64,000 nt of DNA from the NCBI GenBank assembly GCA_023055425.1, contig JALGPY010000003.1, forward strand, positions 75,677,491 to 75,741,490, given 5' to 3'. This DNA is from Linanthus parryae (taxonomy: Eukaryota > Streptophyta > Magnoliopsida > Ericales > Polemoniaceae). Below are positions 24,105 to 35,069 of this stretch, piece by piece. A program made the position numbers and the translations under genes. Position 1 is the stretch's first letter. Every line of letters begins with the position of its first letter. Below the pieces are notes generated by a model that searched no databases, was not told where the DNA came from, and worked only from the letters and a program-made list of their open reading frames with translations.

Positions 24105-27100
24105 GTGTCCTCACGCGAGCATGCGGATATCCCTGAGAAAATCAATCAAATTGAGCAAGTTTCGGAGACAGACAAACCAATGCCAAGCACTCTAGAAGAG
24201 AAACTCAAAGAAGCACCCGAATACATGGAAGATAAACCCAGACCACAAAAGCAGGAGCTGAAGGAGGTATTCCTAAGCCCGAACGAAGAAAAGAAGAGGC
24301 CAGTCTTTCTAAGTGCGGACCTCACAGGCGAAGAGGAGGAAAGATTGCTATAGCTCTTGACTGATTACAAGGACGTATTCGCATGGGAATACGATGAAAT
24401 GCCCGGCCTGGACACGAGCATCACAATGCACCGGTTGGATGTAGTTCCAGGATCCAAACCGGTAAAGCAGAGCACAAGAAGCTTTAGGCCGGAACTCAAT
24501 GTGAAGATTAAGCAGGAAATTGTCAAACTCCTGGATGCCAAATTCATAGAGCCAAATCACCATCCAACATGGTTGGCCAACATCGTGCCAGTAGTGAAAA
24601 AGAATGGGCAACTTCGCATCTGTGTAGACTTCCGGGATCTTAATCGCTTTTGCCCCAAGGATGATTTTCCGCTCCCCAACATCGACTTACTTATCGACTC
24701 AACCGCGGGTCATCGCATGTTCAGCTTCATGGACGGCTTCAGTGGGTATAATCAGATCAAGATGGACCCCGAAGATGCACGGAAAACCGCATTCATCACC
24801 CTAGTGGGAGTATTCAACTATACGGTGATGCCTTTTGGCCTAAAAAACGCAGGTGCGACTTACCAGCGGGCCATGATGGCCATGTTCCACGACATGATGC
24901 ACAAAGAAGTGGAATTCTATGTGGATGACCTAGTTGTCAAATCCAAGGAGGAAGCAGACCATCTGGGGAATTTGCGAAAAGTGTTCAACAGATGCAGAAG
25001 CTTTCAATTAAAGATTAACCCCATGAAGTGCGCGTTCGGAGTAACATAGGGGAAGTTCTTGGGATGTGTGGTACATCGTCAAGGAATCGAGCCTGATCTT
25101 GCGAAAGTATCGGCCATCACTAGCATGACTCCGCCGCATAACCAAAGTACCTTGAAAACCTTCTTGGGAAAGCTATCCTATCTGCGAAGGTTCATCCCAG
25201 CGATCGCCGAAATCACCTTCTGTTTCAGTGATCTTCTCAAGAAAGATGCTGTATACAACTGGACTGCAGAGCACGAAGCTGCGTTCGGGAAATTAAAGGA
25301 GCTGCTGACATCGTCAAAAGTAATGATCGCACCTCAGCTCGGATCACCACTCTTGTTGTATCTGACGTCAACAAGGAGGTCTAAAGGAGCACTCCTAGCT
25401 CAGGAGTATGAGGGTCAAGAAAGGCCCATCTACTACATCTCTCGCATCGTGCAGCCCGCAGAATCAAGGTACACGGACATCGAACGTCATTGCCTTGCTT
25501 TATTCTTTGTAATAGAGAAGTTAAGACACTATTTTGCTTCGCACAAAGTAGTGGTGGTCACAAAGAGCGATCCTATACGGTATCTTCTGACTCACACCAC
25601 TCCTGGGGGAAGATTGGCAAAGTGGTATATGACCATTTCCCAATATGACATCACATGCGTTCGGCCGCGGGCGATCAAATCACAGGCGGTAGCGGATTTG
25701 CTGGCGCAATTCCCTGATAACAGTCATGAGCCCGTGATTGAAGAAGAATTGGAGGGACCTGAAATCTACGCAGTTGAGTTGCCCTATTGGACGCTCCATT
25801 TCGATGGCTCGTCAACAAGGAAAGGTGGAGGCATTGGAATAGTCTTGACCAAACCAGATGGAGAGGTCATACAAATGTCCGCAAAGCTTGACTTCGCAGT
25901 CACCAACAATGAAGCAGAGTATGAGGCTCTCATAGCAGGACTTCGCGCGGCGAGGGCCCTAGAAGTGAGCAATCTGACGGTCATGGGGGACTCCAAGCTA
26001 ATTGTCAAACAAGCCTCGGGCGAATACGGTTTGAAGGAGATAAACCTATTACCCTACCGGACCTTGGTACAAAAATTGGTGCAACAGTTCTGCGACGTTA
26101 GGTACGAGCACAAACCCAGAGCGGACAATAGGCATGCTGATGCTTTAGCTACCTTGGGATCCAAGGTTAGTGCAGACAAATGTCCCGCGAGAATCTCGAT
26201 TAAAGTGCGAACATCCTCGGCGTTGACAGAGGACGCGTGCGATGATGAATGCATGGATGATGCGGACTGGAGAAAGTCAATCTTACGGGCCATCGCAGAA
26301 GGCACGAGCAGCGAGAACTGGGCATCCACAAAGGGGTATTGCATACATGACAACACCCTCTACTACAAGGGCCCTGGCGGAATACTCATGCGATGCGTCT
26401 CTGAGCAAGAGGTACAAGTGCTGTTAGAAAAGATTCACCAACATGCTTGCGGGGAAAGTGAGGTGTCAATCTATCGGAAAGCCCAGAGGTATGGCATTCA
26501 TTGGCCGGACATGTCAACGGCCGCAACATTAATTCAAGGAAATTGCGAGAGTTGCGCACTGATCAAAGACTCTTTAATCATTGCTCTGACCGACGATGAT
26601 GCGGATTGGAGGAAACCACTCTTTGACTTTCTCACCCAGGGTATTGTACCCGAGTCGAGAAAAGAAGCCGAGAAACTAAAGAGAAAAGCAGGAAAATCTG
26701 CTTTGGCGAAGGGGCCATGAAGGTAACTTGCTGCGATGTCTAGACAGGAAAGAAGCACAAGAAGTGATGGACCTTTCTCATCAGGTGGAACATCAGGGAG
26801 GTGCGAAATTATGCAGACAGCTCCTCTCGATTGGATACTTCTGGCCCACCATGGAGGCTGATTGCCGCACCAAAGTAAGACGCTTCCAGGAGTGTCAATT
26901 CAAAGGTAATCTAGTGCACGCTCCTGCCGTAGATCTACACGCTTTAGGAACACCATGCTCGTTTCATACATGGGCTCTGGATTTCGTCGGTCCCATTCGA
27001 CCGACCTCGCACGGGAATCACTTCATTCTCACCGCGATCGAGTTTTTCACCAAGTGGGTAGAAGCAATACCACTGAAGACAGCAACTGCGCTAGCCGTGG

Positions 27101-27663
27101 CCCATTTCATCCAAGAAAGCATCATATGCAGGTTCGGAATTCCAAACACCATTCTTTCGGATAATGGTACCCCCTTTGTCAATCGACAGGTGGCTGCAAA
27201 GCTAGCAGAGTACAACATAAGACAGATATGCTCCACTCCATACTACCCGAAGGGGAATGGGCAAGCGGAAGCAACCAACAAGACGTTATTGAGAATTTTG
27301 AGCAAGATGGTCGCAGATGACCACAAGAAGTGGGCTGATTCTTTGAGCATAGCCCTGTGGGCCTATCGGACTTCTCCAAGGACGCCCACAGGGGTCTCGC
27401 CATTTCTTTTATGCTATGGAGCTGAAGCTGTGGTACTTGCGGAAGTGAAGGTTAACTCTGCAAGGTTGGCTTTTCATGCATTATATGACAGCCAACGCGA
27501 TCATGATTTAGTCCTGTTAGAAGAAAAGCGGGAGCAAGCTAAAAGGACTAACAAACGATACCAAGAAAGGATCGCTCGTGCGTACAACAAAACATTCCAA
27601 CGTCGAGATTTCGCAGTTGGAGATTTGGTCTTGCGCGCGTCTGACCATTGCATGCGAGTATGA
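24105..27663 (+). pseudogene. E1 pol: RT, two RNase H domains, integrase, C-terminus lost
   Basis: Continues the gag frame after the TGA. Stops lie at 24351 and 25047. A 17-bp deletion near 26695 (relative to E2) shifts the frame before the integrase finger. RT holds VDFRDLNRFCPKDDFPLP and YVDDLVVKSK. The first RNase H (about 25340-25720) has lost its lead aspartate (YLTSTRRS). The second, of archaeal type, keeps DGSSTRKGG, NNEAEYEAL, DSKLIVKQ and RADNRHADALA. Integrase has the HHCC finger and the DDE residues in LDFVG, LSDNGTPF and AEATNK. The integrase ends abruptly after ASDHCMR, where the sequence jumps into the downstream repeats, so about 50 C-terminal residues present in E2 are missing. 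Confidence 0.92.
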
Positions 27664-28020
27664 TCTTAAGTGGTCTTTTAAGCCTATGCGAGTATGATCT
27701 TAAGTGATCTTTTAAGCCTATCTGTCATGATAGCAGCCTATGCGAGTATGATCTTAAATGATCTTTCAAGCCTATCTGCCACGATAGCAGCACTACACGA
27801 ATGCGATCTCAAAATGATTCTTAAGTCTATCTATCATGATAGCAGCATTATGCAAAATGATTTTAAGTGATCTACAGAAGCCTATCTGCCGAGATAGCGC
27901 TCGCACTTGAGTCTAACCTTAAGTAAATCTCAAGCCTATCCGCCAAGATAGCACAGCTACGCAAATACGATCTCGAACGATCTAAAAACATATCTGCGCA
28001 TCTATCCGGCAGATAGCAAA
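27657..28020 (+). repeat. E1 bipartite-motif tandem repeats
   Basis: About six degenerate units of roughly 54-60 bp, the same family as the large E2 array. Units carry CTATC-N6-GATAG (for example CTATCTGTCATGATAG) and GATC-N6-GATC-like words (GATCTTAAATGATC). The array starts directly at the broken end of the integrase gene. Confidence 0.88.
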
Positions 28021-29372
28021 TCATAGCAACGATGCAAAGTGCGAATACAACGCTACAAAAGGCGAAATTTGCCAATACGCATGCGAAATTGTAATTTGTT
28101 GTAACAAAAACAGCAAATCCTACAAAGCGATTTATCATTATGAGTCAAAATGACTTACAATTTATCTGTCTAGATAACAGCTTACAAGCGAAAGGCTCAA
28201 AACAAAGCTAGTTACATAGCCAACATGGCTTACAATGCATCTAAATAGTAACTTACAAGCGGAAGTTACACATCGAGGGAATCCTAACTGGAAAAGGATC
28301 GACCTAACGGTCTTAGCAGAAGCTATGCGATACAACGATCTGCGACCAAATATCTGTAGCAAGTAGGGTGTTCCTGTGAAAAGAACAGTCCGCCATGTCT
28401 ACAAGACCTATGCGATGCCGTGTTCAAGATCCCAGGATCTGACAAGGCCATTCTTTGGTCTTATGCCCAAGAGACGTGCCTGAGGAACCACCTGTTCCGA
28501 CGTATGCGGCTGTGAAGAACAGGCAAGCACAAACTCCTAGGGCAAGAGGCTCCTTGTCCACGAAGACGAGCACAATGGCTCGCCACCCTGAGCTCAAGAA
28601 CGTGGTGGCGAATGATCAACCTCCGGGCAAGCTAGAGGAGAAATTCGCCGTTCATTACGAGTCGGTAGCAAGGTCAGTACGACGCTGCACCTCGCCGGGA
28701 GGCGGCCGGAAACATGACCTGCAAGCATAATAGACGAAGAAAATTCTTCGAGCAAGCATGAGGTATTATCAGCATCTTCTTTATGATAGTTATAAAGATC
28801 AATAAGCCTTGTAAAGAATATCTTGGAAGCTATTTCTATGGCACAAAGCACAAACTCAGGTTTCACAACTTGAAGCTGCCATGAATCAACGAAAGACAAG
28901 CGTTGAAGCCAGCAGTCGTAAGGACTCACGGCAAGCCACATTGTGGGATGAAGAACCCAAATAACAAAAGGCAGGGTTTATATAGACCTTGCTGAGACTC
29001 TTCAGTTGCCGAGAAGAGTCAGCAAAACTTGAAAAGAGGGTAAGAATCAATCACTTACGCCTTGAAAAGAGGTAACAATCAATTACCCTACTAAAGGCTA
29101 CGACGATTCGGTTGCGTATCCTAATTAATGACGGATGTTCATGATACGCATGGACTTCCCAAGGAAAGCGTGCTTATCTAATGAGCAATTAACACGAAAA
29201 TCAAGGCTGAATATCAATTGCTGACGTCATAATTGATATGCACAGAGATATTCGAGCAAATCCCGGGAAGGTCAAAACAGGCATTCAAATTCTTTTTGAA
29301 AAAAAAGGGGAGAAACCCTAGCAACATTACAGTAATGTTTTAGCATCTTTCTCCACACAGATTTGCTACTTT
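28021..29372. other. E1 spacer between repeats and antisense gene
   Basis: Probably 3' untranslated sequence of both the sense transcript and the antisense gene. It holds a minus-strand open frame of 115 codons (28594-28941) whose translation is recognisably shared with E2 (58816-59277), including SPYDCWLQRL and DSWQLQVV. I do not recognise it. Since the two copies are similar at DNA level anyway, conservation alone does not make it a gene. Confidence 0.5.
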
Positions 29373-32300
29373 TCAAAATAGGCCTTTGACCAGGGAGTCA
29401 TTGGGAGTAAACTGACGCGACAGATTTTCCACTTGCTCCACTTCTTGCTTCAATTGCTCGTATTTGGCGTTCATCTCATGGAAGAGCTTCACAGCCTCTT
29501 CAGCCTTCTGCTTCTGCTGCTCCACCTTTGCTCCTCAGCTGCGAGGTTATGGTAACCGCGCTTCAAATTCACGGCCGCGCGAATCTGGGTGACTCTTTTG
29601 ACAAGAAACCCAAAGCCCATCTTGCCTTGAACTTTGGCGAGAAGGTTTTGGCACATGCCGAAAAGCAGCTCCGCGCTCTGAGGAGAAATGGTCGCAGGTG
29701 TGGCTGCGGATAGCTGCTCCAAAATCAAGATGGCTTCAGTCAAAAACAGCCTCCTGTCGAAGGGCCCTATCTCCAGAGACCTCACAAACGATTGAGGATA
29801 GGAGAGGCGCATCCGAACTAGCCAGTCCACGTCAGCTTGCTTCAACCCTAAAGCAATGTTAAACAAGTTAGGCCATTGAACTTGTAAATGAAGAATGCAA
29901 GACGCGAACAACAATCACGACATACCAGCTCCTTCAAGGATCTCGCGCAAAGAAGGAATGCGCATTGATGGGGCAGTTGAAGACTGTCTTTGCTCCATTG
30001 ACCTCCTGTCAGCCGTGAGCTCTAACTCCTCATAGTTGGTAGGAAGAGTATAAGCCGCACAAGGTGCGATTGCAGCCCCGACCTGCGAACTCCAAAAGTT
30101 CCACGCAGGGAGAGGTGCCGCAGGCTCAGTCATTGCCGGAGGCATGGCAGCGGCAGAAGTTGCAGCTTGATCAGGGATGCTTTCAGGTGCGATAGCGTCA
30201 ACAGCGTTCGTTCCTGTTTCCTCAGCACCAGCATGGGCATCTTCCTCCATCAACACGGTGTCAGCTTCGGCATCATCAGAAAGTTCAATGACGTCCTCGA
30301 AGGGCTCTCCCGCATATTCAGCTGCTGCGACGGACTTCTCAGTATGAGAACTCGGCACCGGGACATAGGATGCAGAAGGCTGACTCCTTTGTTCCAACAT
30401 GGCTTCATCAGCGTTGCCTGCGATACAAGATACGATGATGTGAGGTAACTTGTATTGCATAATATTTTATTATGTTTGGTAAGCTAAGAGCGAGCACCTC
30501 CACGCGAAGGTGGGATTGCAGCATCCTCGTCATATGCTAAGGACGTGGAACCTTGCCCAATTAATGTATCTTCATTAAGCATGTCTTTAAGGTGAGCGTG
30601 ACCTGGGGCGCGAAGAAACCAGTCATGATTATGTTTGGGTTGCTAAGCATAGTTCACACATGTTGCTCAAATGATTACCTGAAGGTTCACCGCACTTGCC
30701 TACTAGCCAGCGGCGAATGTCAGCTTTTGACACGCCGTGCTTTAGCGCACCGACAATCACATCTCGGTAAGTTACCGCAAGATTAAAAATCTCACCTTCG
30801 TTACTACCTGCGATTTCTTCGAAGTCCGCTTGGACTTGCTCTAGAGCTGCTGCATCTTCTTCTGGAGCTGCATCCTCCTCGTCAATTTCAGGAGCGTCCT
30901 CTTCTGGAACCGCACTTCCCTCATGGGTTGGACGAACTAAGTCGTCGACATGTTGTTCTTCTAGGCTCCTTTGCTTCACGCGTTCGAGCTCCTCTTCTTC
31001 TTGCTTTCTTCTTCTTTCAGCAGCCTCCGCAGCTGTTCTCCTGGACTCGGCAAGAATGTCCTCGCTTATGGTTTCGTCGGAAACACCAGAATGAGAACCC
31101 CTCTTCTGCTTTTTGGCCAAAAGGCCACTGATGGTCTCATCTTCATCATCTGCTAAGAAACAATTCGTTCAGATAAGATTGCGAAAGAGTTAAGATAAGG
31201 AGAAGAGAAGTACGATTGAGATACCTCCTGACTCTTCCTCTTGTATCTCATCTCTCTCTCTCTGTCTCTGGCATCTTCAATTCTTTCCTCTTCTTCATCT
31301 CCTTCTCTTGTCTCCCTTCTCTCCTCTTCTTCCTCCTGGCCAAACGGAACAAAGGTCTCCACTGGGAGCTCCTTCCGCGCTTTACTGGGCATGCGACCTT
31401 TACCTTTATCCCTGGCAGTAAGGGATCTCGCAGGAGGGGAAGTTGGAGCGCTCCTAGGGGAAGAGATTGTGATTCCTCTTTGTCTGGGCCTCTTCGCTCT
31501 CGGAGCAGCAGTCGCTGGAGGAGATGGATCATTCCTGGGTGGAGACAAGGCTGGAGTATTGTCTATCAGCGAATCAGCAAAAGCATTCATGATCTCGCGA
31601 ATTTTGGTCTCGACTGCGGGATCCATTTTCGAAGCTAGCCGAACTGGTTGTCCCTGCCTTCTTGCAGTAACAATGGTAGTGACCAGAGATTTGGAACGCT
31701 CACCAGATGCAAACCTCCTCACATAGAACTGCGGCAGAAAATGAAGCATGAAGTTTTCAACATATTGGAATAAAGGAAACTCAGCACATGCAAGAAAAAT
31801 TGCTTACCTTAGCGAAAGTTTCGCTGTATCTGATGACATGCGAATCACCCCTCTTAACCGCGGCTATCTTTTCGTCGAGAATGTTGGAGGGACACAGGTG
31901 ATTCTCGCGATCCAGTAACGAATAGCAGCCATATTCAGACTCGTCCAGGCTACAGTTGGGACGAAAAGGGAAAGAATTCCTTTTGATCACAGGAGCTCTG
32001 CTTGGTTGAGGGGCCGACTGCGTCTCAAACCTTGTCTGTTGGGCATTCCAATAAGCGATCCAGTTTCTGGAATAGCCACCTTCGCGGTTACCTGGAGGTT
32101 GCTCGAAGGGAAGATTGCTCCTTAGGATTGTTTTACACTCCCCAGACAATAACCGCTTGTAGCAGCCTCTTATGATAGACTGCGGCCAGATTGATGGTGC
32201 TACCGCGTCGAAGCCAAACTGGGGAGAAACGCGAGTGGGATCAACATCCACAGTAATCCTCTCGTACCTAGGCGCGAGCTCACGAACATGCTCTGCAAGA

Positions 32301-33688
32301 GAAAGAAGAGAACCTCTCAGACACCATCAAAAGAATTCGCGATAGCGCTCGTGGAAATGCTCCCCGCCCTCGAAAAGGAGCTCTTCTGAGAAAGGGCCAG
32401 CCTTAGAGGGATACAGTTTTGGGAACCATCGCACATTCTCAACGCGCGTGGCATAAGGCCTGGCTATAAACTCTTCCCGATTGTCGCATATCAGGCTCCA
32501 AACGCACTTAGGAAAGTGAGTTCCAAACCACCTCGCAGCCCTACCGCTATTACGCTCCTCCTCCACGCCTGGGGGACACCATTTGATGGGCTTAGAAGGA
32601 ATTGGGGCATAAGAGGGCCATCGCTCGAAGACCCACATTGTCAAGAAAGCAATGTTAGTGTAATTCAGTATGTCGAGGCGACCCCGCGATTCCTTCATTG
32701 CCACGACCAGCTGATCCAACCTGTGGTACAGCGTGCCCAAGACTAAGGGTCCAAGTGCGACTTTCTGACCAAGGGCCAATTTCACAGCAAGAGGCAGAAC
32801 ATGATAGAAGACCCCATCATGCGGGTGACCATCGATTAAATATCGCGACAACCAGGCACAGAGAAAGGCGCATAGGGTCAAGTGATAACCCTTGCCATTT
32901 ACATAGTTCTTAGCCTTCGGGTTTTGGCTCAGAAGCTTCTTGGTGATACTGTTGTTCGCATAATCGCGAAAGAAATATTGCACCCACTTGTTCCAAGTGT
33001 TCTTCGCAGATGTGTCAACCAACTGCCAGTCGGGGAGGACTTCTGTAGGAATCCACCGGGTGGAAATTTTCTTCACTTCTGACAAGCACTCCTCCATCTG
33101 CTTGTACAAAGCGATCTCCGCATCAGTTCTCAAGGGACTCAAAGGATCCACCTCGCCCACGAGAGACAGATCATACAGCATGTGCACATCTTCAAGCGTG
33201 GGAGCAGCCTCGAACTCAGCAAAATGGAATGTGTGAGTCGCAGGCGAGTAACGAGAAAGAAGGTTTAGAAGCATGGATTGGTCCAGCTTCACGGCAGCAC
33301 CCTTCATAGCACGAACTGCGAAGTATATGCCAGCATCGTTTAAAGTCATGGCATGATGGGTCAGTACATGGTCAATCCACTCATCCATGAAGTCCAATTT
33401 CTGAACAAACGCTTGAGTGGAAATCGCAGTATACGGGAAATACCCATTTTCGACTCCCAATCGAACCACATCTTCGGAATCGATCAATTCGAGCAGGGCC
33501 GAGTTAACTGGAGGGGTTAACGTTTGCAATCCTTCAGCAGGGACAGGGATTGGCAGTTTCTTCACCTTAACCCTAGCATGATAAAAGTCTTTGCCACCCA
33601 GATAGGGGGCTTTTCGCCATAAAGCCCGGAGAAGATCAGGTATTTCTTCGACCTCCTTAATGGGTTTGGTTCCTTTTGTCTTTGCCAT
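29373..33688 (-). pseudogene. E1 antisense spliced gene encoding a plant mobile domain protein
   Basis: Six coding exons on the minus strand: 33688-31808, 31728-31225, 31149-30679, 30602-30498, 30417-29926 and 29847-29373. Five introns of 75-80 bp have GT...AG ends on this strand (for example donor GTAAGC at 31807, acceptor CCGCAG at 31729). Phases are 0,1,1,1,1 and all junctions match E2. Exon 1 encodes a plant mobile domain. Exon 2 holds a basic, Pro/Ser-rich, possible nuclear-localisation stretch (AKRPRQRG). Exon 3 is Glu-rich and ends in KADIRRWLVGKCGEPSG. Exon 5 is acidic. Exon 6 ends in a coiled coil. The total is about 1300 codons. Lesions: a stop at 32327, a frameshift in exon 2 near 31255-31330, and a one-base deletion near 29530. 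The function of the tail is unknown. Confidence 0.85.
31808..33688 (-). pseudogene. E1 antisense exon 1: plant mobile domain (PF10536 type)
   Basis: The ATG ends at 33688 (MAKTKGTKP...). The frame extends further upstream, but an intron acceptor (TTTTCCGCAG then GA-ATG) sits just before this ATG in both copies, so this is the likely start. PMD hallmarks: SPATHTFHFAEFEAAPTLEDV at residues 149-168, which corresponds to the ETHTFHLP...TLQDV core of PMD proteins; then YHLTLCAFLCAWLSRYL, GPLVLGTLYHRLDQL, FLTMWVFERWPSYAP and KWCPPG. The domain is known in plant transposons and in the host proteins MAIN and MAIL1. A stop at 32327-32329 interrupts the frame at REFF; E2 reads through with a cysteine there. 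The exon continues to the donor at 31808 with an RNSFPF...CYSLLDRENHLCP region I do not recognise. Confidence 0.85.
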
Positions 33689-34425
33689 TCCTGCGGAAAA
33701 GCAAGAAAAAAGGGGGGAGAAATACACATACTTTAGTTCGAATTTCAAGATTCAGTTCAAAGCATATGAGGATCTATTGGAAGAAAGATGAACAGTCCAG
33801 TGGCAATCTTCAAAATTAGAGATCATTTGCATTATCAGGGATTTCAGAAACCCTACATTCAAGATCCTTATCATCTGGGGATTAAATCAAAATTGGATTC
33901 AAATAGCAAGAGCTTCTTCATAGTTTTCAGTGGATAATATGTTATGGGTTTGCAGATCCAACGCAGTTCAAAGCATATATCAGTGTATTAAACAAAATTG
34001 AACAAGGCCAACCTTGTATTGGTAAAGCTTGCTTGGATGCGCACAATTGAAGAAGACGATTGACAAGAGAGAACTGGTGATTGATTGTCTGAATCAGCTC
34101 TTAAAGGCTTCCGGGTATCATTCACTTTAAGAGAAATAAGTGATGCTTTTGCAACAATGGAGAGTACATAGTATTTATCCAGAAACAATGAAGGGTTGCG
34201 TCCTTTCAGTAGTCGAATCGCAACCGTCACCGTCGAATCGCGCAATCACAGGACAAGCTTACGTCACGCCTAAAACCCTAAAAGACCAGACGGCACGACT
34301 CTAGGGGTTTAGGTCATAATGGCAAGCACGGGGGCCGAATCTTCACATATTTGAATTGGTGCGTGGCGGCGACGCGTACGTTGGTTCCTGCGCATGGAAG
34401 CCTATCCGGCTATGAGTCTTCACGC
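33689..34425 (-). promoter_or_regulatory. Probable upstream region of the E1 antisense gene
   Basis: Between antisense ATG and the E1 3' LTR. A good minus-strand splice acceptor (TTTTCCGCAG) next to the ATG implies a 5' untranslated exon and intron here. A TATA-like word (GATAAATACT on the minus strand, near 34170-34180) could be the promoter. Transcription start and donor are not settled. No plus-strand gene seen. Confidence 0.45.
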
Positions 34426-34441
34426 GCAGAAAGGGGGCTAA
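34426..34441 (+). other. E1 polypurine tract
   Basis: GCAGAAAGGGGGCTAA directly before the 3' LTR, purine-rich as required for plus-strand priming. Confidence 0.88.
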
Positions 34442-35069
34442 TGTAGATAGTGCTTTCTGAGAAGACATATCTTGTCCACGTGGCAATCATCCAGCACACC
34501 ATACTGTGCTCCACACACACTGGATCACCAGCCGCGCTGATCCACGTGGGGGCTGCGAGACAGGGCTGTCGCATACCACTGCACGGGACTTGTAGGGACT
34601 TAGTGGTCTGGAGGCTAAAGTAAGTCCTTTCGCGTGCGATCCAAGCCCGCGCGCGACCTTTAGTAACTGCTTTTGAGAGATTTATGGCACGAGCTCCATA
34701 AACCCGGTCAACCCGGTCAAACCCGGTCAACCCCATAACGGTTCCGGTATACGCGGATAACGTGCTGTAACGGTCCCTATATACGCGGACGAACGTGCTG
34801 TTGTGGTTAAGCTAATTAAGCCGCCATTGAAGGGCGCATTAACCACACTACAAAGGTCACATTCTCCGTTATATATAGGACGCTAACCCTTCCATACAAG
34901 GGAGAACACGCCAGACATACGCGAAAGCTCTGCCAAACCCCTGTCTCTCTCTCAGACAGTGCTACTGCCTTACTCTCTCCCTACACACAACCAAACACTT
35001 CCTGTGCCATTTTCTATTCTCTGCCTTTGGTGTACATGAAGTTCTCTCTGCAGGATTCTCTTGTGCACA
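34442..35069 (+). repeat. E1 3' LTR
   Basis: 628 bp, partner of 20813-21439, with about two dozen differences by eye. Followed by target duplication AAGGC at 35070-35074. Confidence 0.96.

Larger units (their letters stand above)
20813..35069 (+). mobile_element. E1: complete Tat-type Ty3/Gypsy element with antisense PMD gene
   Basis: 14257-bp element with LTRs at 20813-21439 and 34442-35069 and perfect AAGGC target duplications (20808-20812 and 35070-35074). Its primer-binding site matches Trp-tRNA. Order on the plus strand: gag, protease, RT, two RNase H domains, integrase, tandem repeats. On the minus strand lies a long spliced PMD gene, then come the polypurine tract and 3' LTR. The dual RNase H, DGGS-type protease and long 3' region place it in the Tat clade. 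The two LTRs differ at roughly two dozen sites by eye (about 4%), so it is much older than Copia B. Sense coding frames are broken by at least seven stops and two deletions. E2 is a second copy of the same family. Confidence 0.95.

Noticed and set aside
31208..31726. Plus-strand frames (31216-31638, 31241-31726) rich in Ser and Leu
   Set aside because: They lie opposite exon 2 of the antisense gene and mirror its Arg/Glu-rich codons.
32327..32329. End of the PMD protein at REFF in E1
   Set aside because: E2 reads through this codon and continues with matching protein, so it is a nonsense mutation and not the natural end.
33688..33748. Upstream methionine of the PMD frame (MKFELKYVYF...)
   Set aside because: It would translate through the pyrimidine-rich splice acceptor, and the segment is not conserved in E2, whose frame begins differently.
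34410..34736. Minus-strand frame in the E1 3' LTR, also seen at 49995-50321
   Set aside because: An LTR-internal frame seen in several copies of the LTR, with no domain and no promoter evidence.
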